The position numbers were made by a program, and so were the translations under genes. From Boseongicola sp. SB0675_bin_26 (GTDB lineage: Bacteria > Pseudomonadota > Alphaproteobacteria > Rhodobacterales > Rhodobacteraceae): 5,974 bases of DNA. The notes beneath the pieces are model-generated. The model worked only from the letters and a program-made list of their open reading frames with translations, was not told the origin of the DNA and did no database searches. Shown in pieces: positions 1-5,337 of this stretch (within the stretch, counting starts at the first letter, position 1; every line of letters starts with the position of its first letter). Location of the stretch: NCBI GenBank assembly GCA_009843725.1, contig VYCX01000213.1:1-5974 (forward strand). Direction: 5' to 3'.

Positions 1-114
1 GCCCTGGGCTACGGCCTGCCGGTCGGGGAGGGCGCGCGGGTCGCCGTCGGCCTGGAGTACGAAGGGGAATCCGGGAACCGTGCGGCCTCCGCGCACCTGC
101 AGATGAGCTTCTGA
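1..114 (+). CDS. C-terminal end of an outer-membrane beta-barrel protein (partial)
   Basis: Frame 1 is open from the first base to a TGA at 112-114 and encodes the last 37 residues of a protein whose start lies outside the window. Seen: two stretches with alternating hydrophobic residues, one around VAVGLEY and one at the very end, HLQMSF, with a terminal phenylalanine. Known: outer-membrane barrels, including autotransporter translocator domains, end in an amphipathic strand with a C-terminal aromatic residue that the BAM machinery recognises. Inferred: this is the last strand pair of such a barrel, perhaps an autotransporter, because the GYGLPVGEGARV segment resembles a penultimate strand and turn. 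The passenger or function cannot be judged from 37 residues. The next intact gene is more than 600 bases away, so this gene probably ends its transcription unit here. Confidence 0.55.
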   Translation, partial: ALGYGLPVGEGARVAVGLEYEGESGNRAASAHLQMSF

Positions 115-338
115 TCCGGTGCAGCGGCGCGGGCGAGGCCCATGCCGAGACGGACAGCCGCAACCCTCGGGCGGCAGCTCGTCCATCAAGACGATCCGAT
201 CGAGCGGGCGATTGGCGCGACCATGTTTCGACCTGTATCGGCGTGCAAGCCGGGCCTGCGGTTCCCTGGGCGTCCATTCAAGGCTTGATGCCCGGGCTCC
301 CGCTCCTGTCCTTACGGAACACCATGATCGGCGGGTCG
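115..338. other. Stretch without a recognisable gene
   Basis: Between the barrel stop codon and the transposase relic no reading frame looks like a protein. The open frames here are rich in arginine, proline and serine, as expected of non-coding frames in GC-rich DNA. A weak 5-bp inverted repeat (GCCGC at 157-161, GCGGC at 171-175) could be part of a terminator for the upstream gene, but no T-run follows. I searched by eye for the N-terminal part of the transposase relic that starts near 339 and did not find it, so any missing part was deleted or has decayed. Confidence 0.4.
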
Positions 339-618
339 GACTTCCCCGGCGAACGGCTGATGGCCTGCCTTGACCCGAGGCTGCGCGAGGAGCGGGCCCG
401 GAAGCGCAAGAGCCTCCATCAGGCCGCCGAGGAGGCGCTGGAGGCGATCGTGGCGTCGGTGCGCTCGGGACGGCTGAAGGGACGCGAGGCCATCGACCGT
501 CGGGTGGGCCGGGATGCCAATTGCCGCAAGGTCGGGAATCACTTCGAGATCGACGTCACGGACGACGGCGTCTCCTGGAGCCGCCAACAGGGCCGGACCG
601 GCGACGAGATGCGGCGCG
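339..618 (+). pseudogene. Internal fragment of an IS1634-like DDE transposase
   Basis: Frame 3 encodes about 93 residues that I recognise as a central block of IS1634-family transposases. It starts at DFPGERLMACLDPRLREERA, continues through a helical segment (RKRKSLHQAAEEALEAIVAS), then GRLKGREAIDRRVGR and HFEIDVTDDGVSWSR. In intact relatives this block lies between the DDE core segments and is followed by a conserved segment like DGIYVIRT; here the reading becomes unlike the family after about 610. Neither the N-terminal half nor the C-terminal catalytic part is seen, so this is an inactive remnant. It shares an open frame with the downstream secreted-protein gene, which is a coincidence of the open frame and not a fusion, because that gene has its own Shine-Dalgarno site, start and signal peptide. 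Assignment to IS1634 rests on remembered motifs, not on a search. Confidence 0.65.
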
Positions 619-639
619 ACCGTTGCCGCCAATTTCCTG

Positions 640-669
640 TTGCCGTGCGTCCCGCGCCAGAAATAGGAT
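640..669 (+). promoter_or_regulatory. Possible sigma-70-type promoter for the secreted-protein gene
   Basis: TTGCCG at 640-645 and TAGGAT at 664-669 each match the -35 and -10 consensus in four of six positions, with an 18-base spacer, 62 bases before the ATG at 732. Downstream, at 676-688, lies a short inverted repeat, TGCAC-GGA-GTGCA, which could be an operator or chance. The A/T-rich patch around 629-669 stands out locally. Alphaproteobacterial promoters are degenerate, so this is a weak call. Confidence 0.22.
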
Positions 670-731
670 CGGCGTTGCACGGAGTGCATGAGAGAGCCAA
701 GTGGATTCCGGACTCACGTGGGAGAAGGGAC

Positions 732-1241
732 ATGAAGATAAAGTTGGTCGCAGCAACGGCCTTGGCGGTCTCGATGCAACTTGTCTCGCAAGGCGCGTCC
801 TACGCGCAGGATGCGGGCGCCTTTCGAATGCTGCAAAGCTATGTTCGAGACTACACGACGTTAAGCTATGCGGGCGGGAAGGTAACCGGCGGCATCCTTG
901 CGGGCACCAACACGATCATTGAGAGCAGCGGCCCGCCTTTCGTCCAGGACCAGGCTGGCCTTGTACGGTGCTTCGTGCGCGCCCGCACGGTGCAAGACAG
1001 TGCCGTTAGCCTGGAAGCGTCATGTACAGTGACTGACGTTGACGGTGACGAACTCTACCTGCTTGCCCGCCGCGATGACGGCGATACAGAAGCAGGTGGC
1101 GGCGGCACGGGCGCATTTCGCATTGAGGGCGGCACTGGAAAGTATGTTGATGTGTCAGGCAACTGCCCTTACGACACGCAATATCTTCCCGACAACCTGG
1201 TCGTTACCATTGGCACCTGCACCTGGGAAAGGACACCTTGA
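732..1241 (+). CDS. Secreted small protein, allene oxide cyclase barrel-like (hypothetical)
   Basis: The 169-residue product begins with a clear signal peptide: MKIK, a hydrophobic core (LVAATALAVSMQLV) and an Ala-X-Ala-like site (ASYA) cut after about residue 25, so it should act in the periplasm or outside. The mature part is rich in beta-strand-forming residues and has four cysteines (80, 98, 145, 163), which could form two disulfides. The segment GGTGKYVDVSGNC (133-145), then YLPDN and CTW, resembles the GTGKY motif of small proteins annotated as allene oxide cyclase barrel-like. I infer a beta-barrel fold; enzymatic activity is not implied and no substrate can be named. The start at 732 is chosen over the longer open frame because GGAGAAGGGA at 721-730 is a strong ribosome site and the signal peptide starts exactly there. 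GC content is visibly lower than next door: two sampled 60-base lines give about 57% and 62%, against 75% in one line of the following gene, which hints at separate origin. Confidence 0.75.
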   Translation: MKIKLVAATALAVSMQLVSQGASYAQDAGAFRMLQSYVRDYTTLSYAGGKVTGGILAGTNTIIESSGPPFVQDQAGLVRCFVRARTVQDSAVSLEASCTVTDVDGDELYLLARRDDGDTEAGGGGTGAFRIEGGTGKYVDVSGNCPYDTQYLPDNLVVTIGTCTWERTP

Positions 1242-1962
1242 GCAAGCTGATCCACGAGGCCGGGGAGAACCCTGGCCGATTGCCTTTCGTGCATGGCGGG
1301 GCTGGATCTGGCGCTCAGGCGGACTTCTTCCCGGCTTCCCGCGACACGACGTTCCGTCTGTGCGAAGAGCCGGGCGTGCCGCTGGCCAGCCTCGGCATGG
1401 CCATCGGCTGGCACAGGCACGGGCGCCGGGTCGTCACGACGCCGATCACCTCTCGGGGCACGCTGTTCAGGAACATCGGGCCGTTCCGCACGCCCGGAGT
1501 CCTGTCGCTCCGGGGCGCATGGACGGCGTTGAAGCTGGTCACGCGCCTCAAGGCCGACGCGAAGCACCTCGACCGCGCGAGCACGCACCGCAGCGCATCG
1601 CGGACCTGGACGCGGACGAGACCTGCGGGAAGAGCCGCGCCAGGGACCTGCCGGAACTCGACGACAAGCGGATCGCCCGCACGCTGCTGGCGGACGCCCG
1701 TGCCAAGGCGCCTCCGGGCTCTGCGCTTCCGCGGTGCGAGGACGTGGTCCTTGCGCGCGTGTGCCGCTGGCGCGAAACGGTCTGCAAGGGGCTGCCCGGC
1801 ATGTTCACCGCCATGACACGGATGCGGCAGGACATGACGGAAGACCTGCAGAGCCTCCGCATCGCGGGCGACTTCATGCGGTCGCCGGTCATGAACGGCG
1901 CCATCACGAACGGCGTCGAGACGGCGAACGAGGTTGCCGGCTGCCCGGAGGCCTGCAGCTAG
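1238..1962 (+). pseudogene. Unrecognised gene, apparently split by a frame change near 1571-1590
   Basis: I do not recognise this product. From the TTG at 1238, which overlaps the previous stop (TTGA) and has AAAGGA at 1228-1233 before it, frame 2 has strongly G/C-biased third positions and balanced amino-acid use up to about AKHLDR (ending 1576). After that, frame 2 turns into arginine/serine/threonine-rich text, while frame 1 acquires the coding signature from about REHAPQRIADLDADE (1576 on) to a TAG at 1960-1962. The change equals loss of one base (or gain of two). It falls in a CCGCGCGA run, and I see no slippery heptamer, so a mutation or a sequence error is more likely than programmed slippage. 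The repaired product would be about 241 residues, with a soluble N-terminal part and a helical, cysteine-containing, methionine-rich C-terminal part ending in CPEACS. Alternatively these are two separate small genes or fragments. The stop overlaps the GPP34 start. Confidence 0.5.
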
Positions 1963-2642
1963 TGCCGGGACCTGAACGGGATCGATCCGCCGTGCTGGGC
2001 TTCACCGAGGAGATCATGCTCCTCCTCGCGGGGGTTGATGATGCCGCCGCCCTTTCGGTCGCCGGGCCCGCCTTCGACTGCGCCGTCGCGGGTTCGGTGC
2101 TCATGGACCTTGCCTTCGCCGGCCGGATCGACACCGACCCCGAGACCCTGTTTGTCGTCGACCCGACCCCGACCGCCAATCTCGTGGCCGACCGTGTGCT
2201 GGCGCGGATCGTCCGGCAGGGAGAGGCCATGGACGCGCGCGGCTGGATCGCGGCGCTGTCGGGACGGGAGGCGCAGGTCGCCCGCGAGACGGCGACGCTG
2301 AGCCTCGTCCGGCTCGGCATCGCGAGCCTTCCCGAGGGCAGCCTCTACGGCGCCCTCGGCGGGATGCGCGCTGCCGTCGTCGACCGCAGGGTGCAGCAGG
2401 ACGTCGCGATGCGTCTCGAGCGCGCGCTGTTCTCCGACGGCATTCCCGAGCCGCGCGACGCGGCCCTGATCGGTCTCGCGGACGCCTGCGGGATCCTCGG
2501 GAGCGTGTTCCCGGACCGCGACATGGAGGCGTGCCGCCCTCGGGTCGAGCTGCTGCGCGGCTTGGAACTCATCGCCCGCGAGACTCCTGGCGCGATCTCG
2601 GACATCGAAAGCGGCGTGAGACGCGTCGCGGAGGCGCCCTGA
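1962..2642 (+). CDS. GPP34 (GOLPH3-like) family protein
   Basis: The 226-residue product matches the GPP34 family (Golgi phosphoprotein 3-like). LGFTEEIMLLLAG (12-24) is the family's opening helix. It is followed by AVAGSVLMDLAFAGRIDTD (41-59), FVVDPTPT (64-71) and DRVLARI (77-83), a middle helix with WIAALSG, and a late segment LFSDGIPEPRDAALIGLADACG. Length is usual for bacterial members. Known: the eukaryotic founder binds phosphatidylinositol-4-phosphate on Golgi membranes; bacterial members are mostly of unknown function, so membrane association is only an inference. No signal peptide or membrane span is seen. I chose GTG at 1962 because GGAGG at 1947-1951 sits 10 bases upstream and the codon overlaps the previous stop (TAGTG), suggesting coupled translation. 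GTG at 1992 or ATG at 2016 are alternatives; the family motif begins right after 1992, so the first 10 residues are uncertain. Confidence 0.82.
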   Translation: MPGPERDRSAVLGFTEEIMLLLAGVDDAAALSVAGPAFDCAVAGSVLMDLAFAGRIDTDPETLFVVDPTPTANLVADRVLARIVRQGEAMDARGWIAALSGREAQVARETATLSLVRLGIASLPEGSLYGALGGMRAAVVDRRVQQDVAMRLERALFSDGIPEPRDAALIGLADACGILGSVFPDRDMEACRPRVELLRGLELIARETPGAISDIESGVRRVAEAP

Positions 2643-2670
2643 CCGTCTTGCCGCCACCGAACCTCCTCTC

Positions 2671-2695
2671 CGGCGCCCGGCAGGCCGCGGCGCCG
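2671..2695 (+). terminator. GC-rich hairpin after the GPP34 gene
   Basis: CGGCGCC (2671-2677) pairs perfectly with GGCGCCG (2689-2695), and CGG (2678-2680) can extend the stem with CCG (2685-2687) around one bulged base. It begins 29 bases after the GPP34 stop codon, where a terminator would be expected. It lacks a run of T after the stem (TCGTTGG follows), so it is not a textbook intrinsic terminator and may only be a stable mRNA 3' end. Confidence 0.3.
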
Positions 2696-2737
2696 TCGTT
2701 GGCGGCCGTGGCGCCGACCCTGACCTGTCCACGCGAT

Positions 2738-2753
2738 CCCGTGAATTCACGGG
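2738..2753. repeat. Perfect 16-bp palindrome
   Basis: CCCGTGAATTCACGGG is its own reverse complement; as a single strand it folds into a 6-bp stem with an AATT loop. It lies downstream of the minus-strand TnpB relic. IS200/IS605-type elements carry subterminal hairpins of this kind at their right end, where the guide RNA scaffold also ends. On the minus strand it is followed by GATCGCGTGGACAGGTCA, loosely like the hairpin-plus-GATGTCAA end of some such elements. The assignment to an element end is inference. Confidence 0.5.
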
Positions 2754-2801
2754 CGGCGACGGTCCCGCTCGGGGCCGGCCTTTTCCTCCTGCGGATTCCA
2801 A

Positions 2802-2821
2802 CGGGATTCCGCCCAATCCCG
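2802..2821. repeat. 7-bp stem hairpin upstream of the palindrome (minus-strand sense)
   Basis: CGGGATT (2802-2808) and AATCCCG (2815-2821) form a perfect stem around the six bases CCGCCC. Read on the minus strand it lies between the TnpB relic and the 2738-2753 palindrome. Tandem hairpins are expected in the 3' RNA of TnpB elements, but short stems also arise by chance in GC-rich DNA. Confidence 0.35.
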
Positions 2822-2919
2822 CAATTGTCGGAATGCCGGGCCTTCGGTCTGCCAGGTCGCTTCGTCCGGGAAGCGATCCGTGCTTCGCCTGCCGGCATGG
2901 TCGCTCTCCGCGGGTCGCG

Positions 2920-3150
2920 TCGGGCATCGCCTGTCGCTGGTCCGCCACCCGCAGGTGAAGGCGCGCGACCTTCTGCCTGGCAATCCGGTGACGGTTGCTG
3001 CCCTTCTCCTTGCGCCACAGGATGCCCTGAAGGCGCTTCGGCCGCCGGAGCGACGCCTTCAGCTTCCGGCTCGCGGGGAGGCGCAGGCGCTCGCCGGCCT
3101 CCGGCAGGACGGCGAAGTCCTTCGACCCGAGGTTCATGCCGACGACGCCT
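2920..3150 (-). pseudogene. tnpB: TnpB (IS200/IS605 OrfB) transposon nuclease relic
   Basis: The minus strand encodes a block that I recognise as the start of the RuvC domain of TnpB: GVVGMNLGSKDFAVL (near 3146-3102), then a basic stretch LRRPKRLQGILWRKEKGSNRHRIARQKVARLHLRVADQR (ending near 2934). Intact relatives read GIDLGLKDF followed by LxRxQrxLsRKxKGSxNrxKAxxKLAxLHxxVANxR. TnpB is the RNA-guided DNA nuclease of IS200/IS605 transposons, the ancestor of Cas12. Here the aspartate of the first RuvC motif reads as asparagine (codon at 3132-3134, AAC). The upstream residues do not look like the TnpB N-terminus, and after ADQR no frame restores the second motif (VVEDL) or the zinc-finger cysteines. 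It is therefore a decayed and inactive fragment. No tnpA is visible. On the plus strand this DNA forms a false upstream extension of the deacetylase frame. Confidence 0.75.
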
Positions 3151-3293
3151 GGCTCTCGCGTGTGCGGGGCAGTCCGGCACCGGCTGAAGTCTGTTGGTCC
3201 GGAAACTGGCTGCTGGCGTCGGTCGGGCCGGCACCCAGCCGGGCCGGGAAAGATGTGATTGCGCATTCGCTCCCGAATTGCGACCTATGGGGC
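3151..3293 (+). other. Leader between the TnpB relic and the deacetylase operon
   Basis: No gene is recognisable here. TTGCGC at 3259-3264 could serve as a -35 element, but 17-18 bases on there is only GACCTA/ACCTAT, a poor -10, so I do not call a promoter. The bases just before the ATG at 3294 give GGGG at 3289-3292, too close for a normal ribosome site. The operon promoter must lie in this stretch or further up inside the relic. Confidence 0.35.
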
Positions 3294-4220
3294 ATGACTG
3301 GCATTTACTGGCACGACTCCGCGCTCACGCATGTGACTCCGCCCGGCCATCCCGAGCGCGTGGCGAGAGCCGAAGCCGTGCACGCCGCGCTGTCGGAACT
3401 GGAAGGCCTGGAGTGGCATGACGCGCCGCGCGCCGCGCGCGCCGAGGTCGAGCGGTGCCATCCTGCGCGTCATTTCGACCGGATCGAGGCGGCAATTCCG
3501 GAGTCGTCCTTTGTGGCGCTGGATGCAGATACGCATGTTTCGCCCGGCTCGCTCGATGCCGCGCTTCACGCGGTCGGGGGCTGCAATGCGGCTGTGGATG
3601 CCGTGATCGCCGGCGAGGCGCGAACCGCCTTTGTCGCCATGCGTCCTCCCGGCCATCATGCCGAGACGGAGACCGCGATGGGTTTCTGCCTCTTCGGCAC
3701 GGCAGCCATAGCGGCGAAGCGCGCTCTCGACGAACATGGCCTCAGCCGAGTCGCCGTTCTGGATTTCGACGTTCATCACGGCAACGGCACGCAGGATCTG
3801 CTCTGGAACGAGGAGCGCACCCTGTTTGCGTCCTCGCACCAGATGCCGCTCTATCCCGGGACCGGCGCAGCGCACGAGACCGGCGCCCATGACAACGTGC
3901 TGAACGCGCCGCTCGCCCCCATGACCGGAAGCGCCGAGATGCGGCGCGCCTGGGGCGACATCATTCTTCCGGCCCTCGACGACTTCGCGCCGGAACTTGT
4001 CATCGTTTCGGCCGGATTTGACGCTCACGCATCGGACCCGCTGGCAAACCTCAACTGGACGGAACAGGACTTCGCTTGGGTGACCGCCGCGATCTGCGAG
4101 GTCGCCGAGGCGCATGCCGGCGGCCGCGTGGTCTCGACGCTGGAAGGCGGTTATGATCTTGCGGCGCTCGCCGCCAGCGTTGCGGCTCACGTCATTGCAT
4201 TGAGGGAGCATATCGGATGA
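3294..4220 (+). CDS. Histone deacetylase-family zinc amidohydrolase
   Basis: The 308-residue product is a full-length member of the arginase/deacetylase fold, which hydrolyses acetyl-amide bonds with one zinc ion in the cytoplasm. Seen in order: HPERVARAE (19-27); PPGHHAE with the catalytic pair His121-His122; DFDVHHGNGTQD, giving zinc ligands Asp159 and His161; SAGFDAH with the third ligand Asp243; and LEGGYD with the transition-state tyrosine 287. All key residues are present. It belongs to the bacterial class II-like group that includes acetylpolyamine amidohydrolases and HDAC-like amidohydrolases; the true substrate (acetyl-polyamine, acetyl-lysine or other) cannot be read from sequence. 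ATG 3294 is chosen because the family begins about here; the ribosome site is poor, and GTG 3255 is an in-frame alternative adding 13 residues. The long frame further upstream is antisense to the TnpB relic. Its stop overlaps the xseB start (ATGA), so it heads the operon. Confidence 0.93.
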   Translation: MTGIYWHDSALTHVTPPGHPERVARAEAVHAALSELEGLEWHDAPRAARAEVERCHPARHFDRIEAAIPESSFVALDADTHVSPGSLDAALHAVGGCNAAVDAVIAGEARTAFVAMRPPGHHAETETAMGFCLFGTAAIAAKRALDEHGLSRVAVLDFDVHHGNGTQDLLWNEERTLFASSHQMPLYPGTGAAHETGAHDNVLNAPLAPMTGSAEMRRAWGDIILPALDDFAPELVIVSAGFDAHASDPLANLNWTEQDFAWVTAAICEVAEAHAGGRVVSTLEGGYDLAALAASVAAHVIALREHIG

Positions 4221-4459
4221 GTGACACGCCCGTGGAAAAGATGAGCTTTGAAGACGCGATGAAGGAGCTCGAATCGGTTGTCGGCATGCTTGAGGCGGGC
4301 GAGGTGCCGCTGGAAGATTCGGTCCGGCTCTACGAACGCGGCGCCGCCCTGAAGGAGCACTGTCAGAAGAAGCTGGCAGAGGCGGAGGAGAAGGTCGCGC
4401 GGATCACGCTGGATGCGGAAGGACGGCCGGCCGGGACCGAAAGGGTCGACACCGCGTGA
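4217..4459 (+). CDS. xseB: Exonuclease VII small subunit
   Basis: The 80-residue product is XseB, which binds the large subunit XseA to form exonuclease VII, a cytoplasmic single-strand-specific nuclease acting in mismatch repair and recombination. Seen: the family helical hairpin SFEDAMKELESVVGMLEAGE (10-29), then VPLEDSVRLYERGAALKEHC and KKLAEAEEKVARI, followed by a short polar tail. Length equals that of the E. coli protein. GAGGGAG at 4202-4208 is a good ribosome site eight bases before the ATG, and the start overlaps the deacetylase stop by four bases. Its own stop overlaps the ispA GTG (GTGA). XseA is not in the window; the separation of xseA from xseB and the pairing of xseB with ispA and dxs is common in proteobacteria. 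Confidence 0.95.
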   Translation: MSDTPVEKMSFEDAMKELESVVGMLEAGEVPLEDSVRLYERGAALKEHCQKKLAEAEEKVARITLDAEGRPAGTERVDTA

Positions 4460-5322
4460 CCTTCCTGGAACACATGAATGCGCGGGCAGGCGAGATCGAC
4501 GCCTGCCTGAAGGATGCGGTCTCAGGGTTTCCCGCAGACAGGATTCGCGATGGCATGGTTCATGCCTTGAGCGGCGGCAAGCGGCTGCGCGGGTTCCTGG
4601 TCCTGGAGAGTGCCGCGCTTCACGGCGTCCCCGGCGAGTCGGCGATCTGGGCGGCGGCGGCAGTGGAGGCGGTCCATGCCTATTCGCTCGTGCATGACGA
4701 CCTGCCGGCGATGGACAACGACGACATGCGGCGCGGCCATCCGACCGTGCATGTCAAGTGGGACGAAGCTACCGCAATCCTTGTTGGCGACGCATTGCAG
4801 GCGCTCGCCTTTGAGCTTGTTGCATTGGGTCCGCCGCCGGCCGAAGTGAAGCTGGCGCTCTCGCTTTCGCTTGCGCAGGAAGCCGGCGGACGCGAACTTG
4901 TCCGCGGCCAGGCCATGGACATTGCGGCCGAAGTTGCCGACACGCCGTTGGCCCTGTCCGAAATCGAAAGCCTGCAAGACGGCAAGACCGGCGCTCTGAT
5001 CGTCTGGAGCTGCGCCGCGGGTCCCGTGCTGGCGGGCAAGGATCCGTCAGGCATGGTGCGCTATGCAAGATGCCTCGGCCGCGCCTTTCAGATTGCCGAC
5101 GACATTCTTGACGTCGCGGGAGACGAGTCAAGGACCGGCAAGCGCCTCAGGAAGGACGAGGGCATGGGCAAGGCGACGTTCGTGTCCCATCTGGGCCTGT
5201 CCGGCGCACGCGAGAGGGCGCAGGATCTGGTCGACGAGGCGATGGTCGCGCTTGCCGCTTACGGCGAAGGGGCGGAACCCTTGCGCGAAGCGGCAAGATT
5301 TGTTATCTCACGGGAGTTTTGA
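4456..5322 (+). CDS. ispA: Farnesyl diphosphate synthase (geranyltranstransferase)
   Basis: The 288-residue product is a trans-prenyltransferase that condenses isopentenyl diphosphate with dimethylallyl and geranyl diphosphate to give C15 farnesyl diphosphate in the cytoplasm. Seen: GGKRLRG (40-46) for diphosphate binding; the first aspartate-rich motif DDLPAMDNDD (81-90) with the two-residue insertion of bacterial FPP synthases and Arg92-Arg93 after it; an aromatic Tyr76 five residues before the motif, consistent with a C15 product; QDGKTGAL (174-181); and FQIADDILD (211-219), the second aspartate-rich motif. All catalytic residues are present. The start is GTG 4456, overlapping the xseB stop, with GAAAGGG at 4439-4445; ATG 4474, six codons in, is a possible alternative. 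dxs follows after 15 bases, which places precursor supply and chain elongation in one transcript. Confidence 0.95.
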   Translation: MTFLEHMNARAGEIDACLKDAVSGFPADRIRDGMVHALSGGKRLRGFLVLESAALHGVPGESAIWAAAAVEAVHAYSLVHDDLPAMDNDDMRRGHPTVHVKWDEATAILVGDALQALAFELVALGPPPAEVKLALSLSLAQEAGGRELVRGQAMDIAAEVADTPLALSEIESLQDGKTGALIVWSCAAGPVLAGKDPSGMVRYARCLGRAFQIADDILDVAGDESRTGKRLRKDEGMGKATFVSHLGLSGARERAQDLVDEAMVALAAYGEGAEPLREAARFVISREF

Positions 5323-5337
5323 AGGGTCGGAGGCATC

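Noticed and set aside
243..731. Fusion of the transposase block with the secreted protein in one long open frame
   Set aside because: The secreted protein has its own strong ribosome site at 721-730 and a signal peptide that must be N-terminal.
1550..1600. Programmed -1 ribosomal frameshift
   Set aside because: No slippery X-XXY-YYZ heptamer or clear downstream stem is visible; a one-base deletion in the CG run explains it more simply.
1548..1907. Minus-strand gene opposite the unknown gene
   Set aside because: Its product is dominated by serine and arginine, as expected of the antisense of a GC-rich gene, and third-position bias supports the plus strand.
1959..3266. A single 435-residue minus-strand protein
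   Set aside because: Only the part near 2920-3150 resembles a protein family; the rest is antisense to the well-supported GPP34 gene and is rich in arginine and proline.
2880..3293. N-terminal extension of the deacetylase by 138 residues
   Set aside because: It is antisense to the TnpB relic, has no deacetylase-like content, and the family begins at about ATG 3294.
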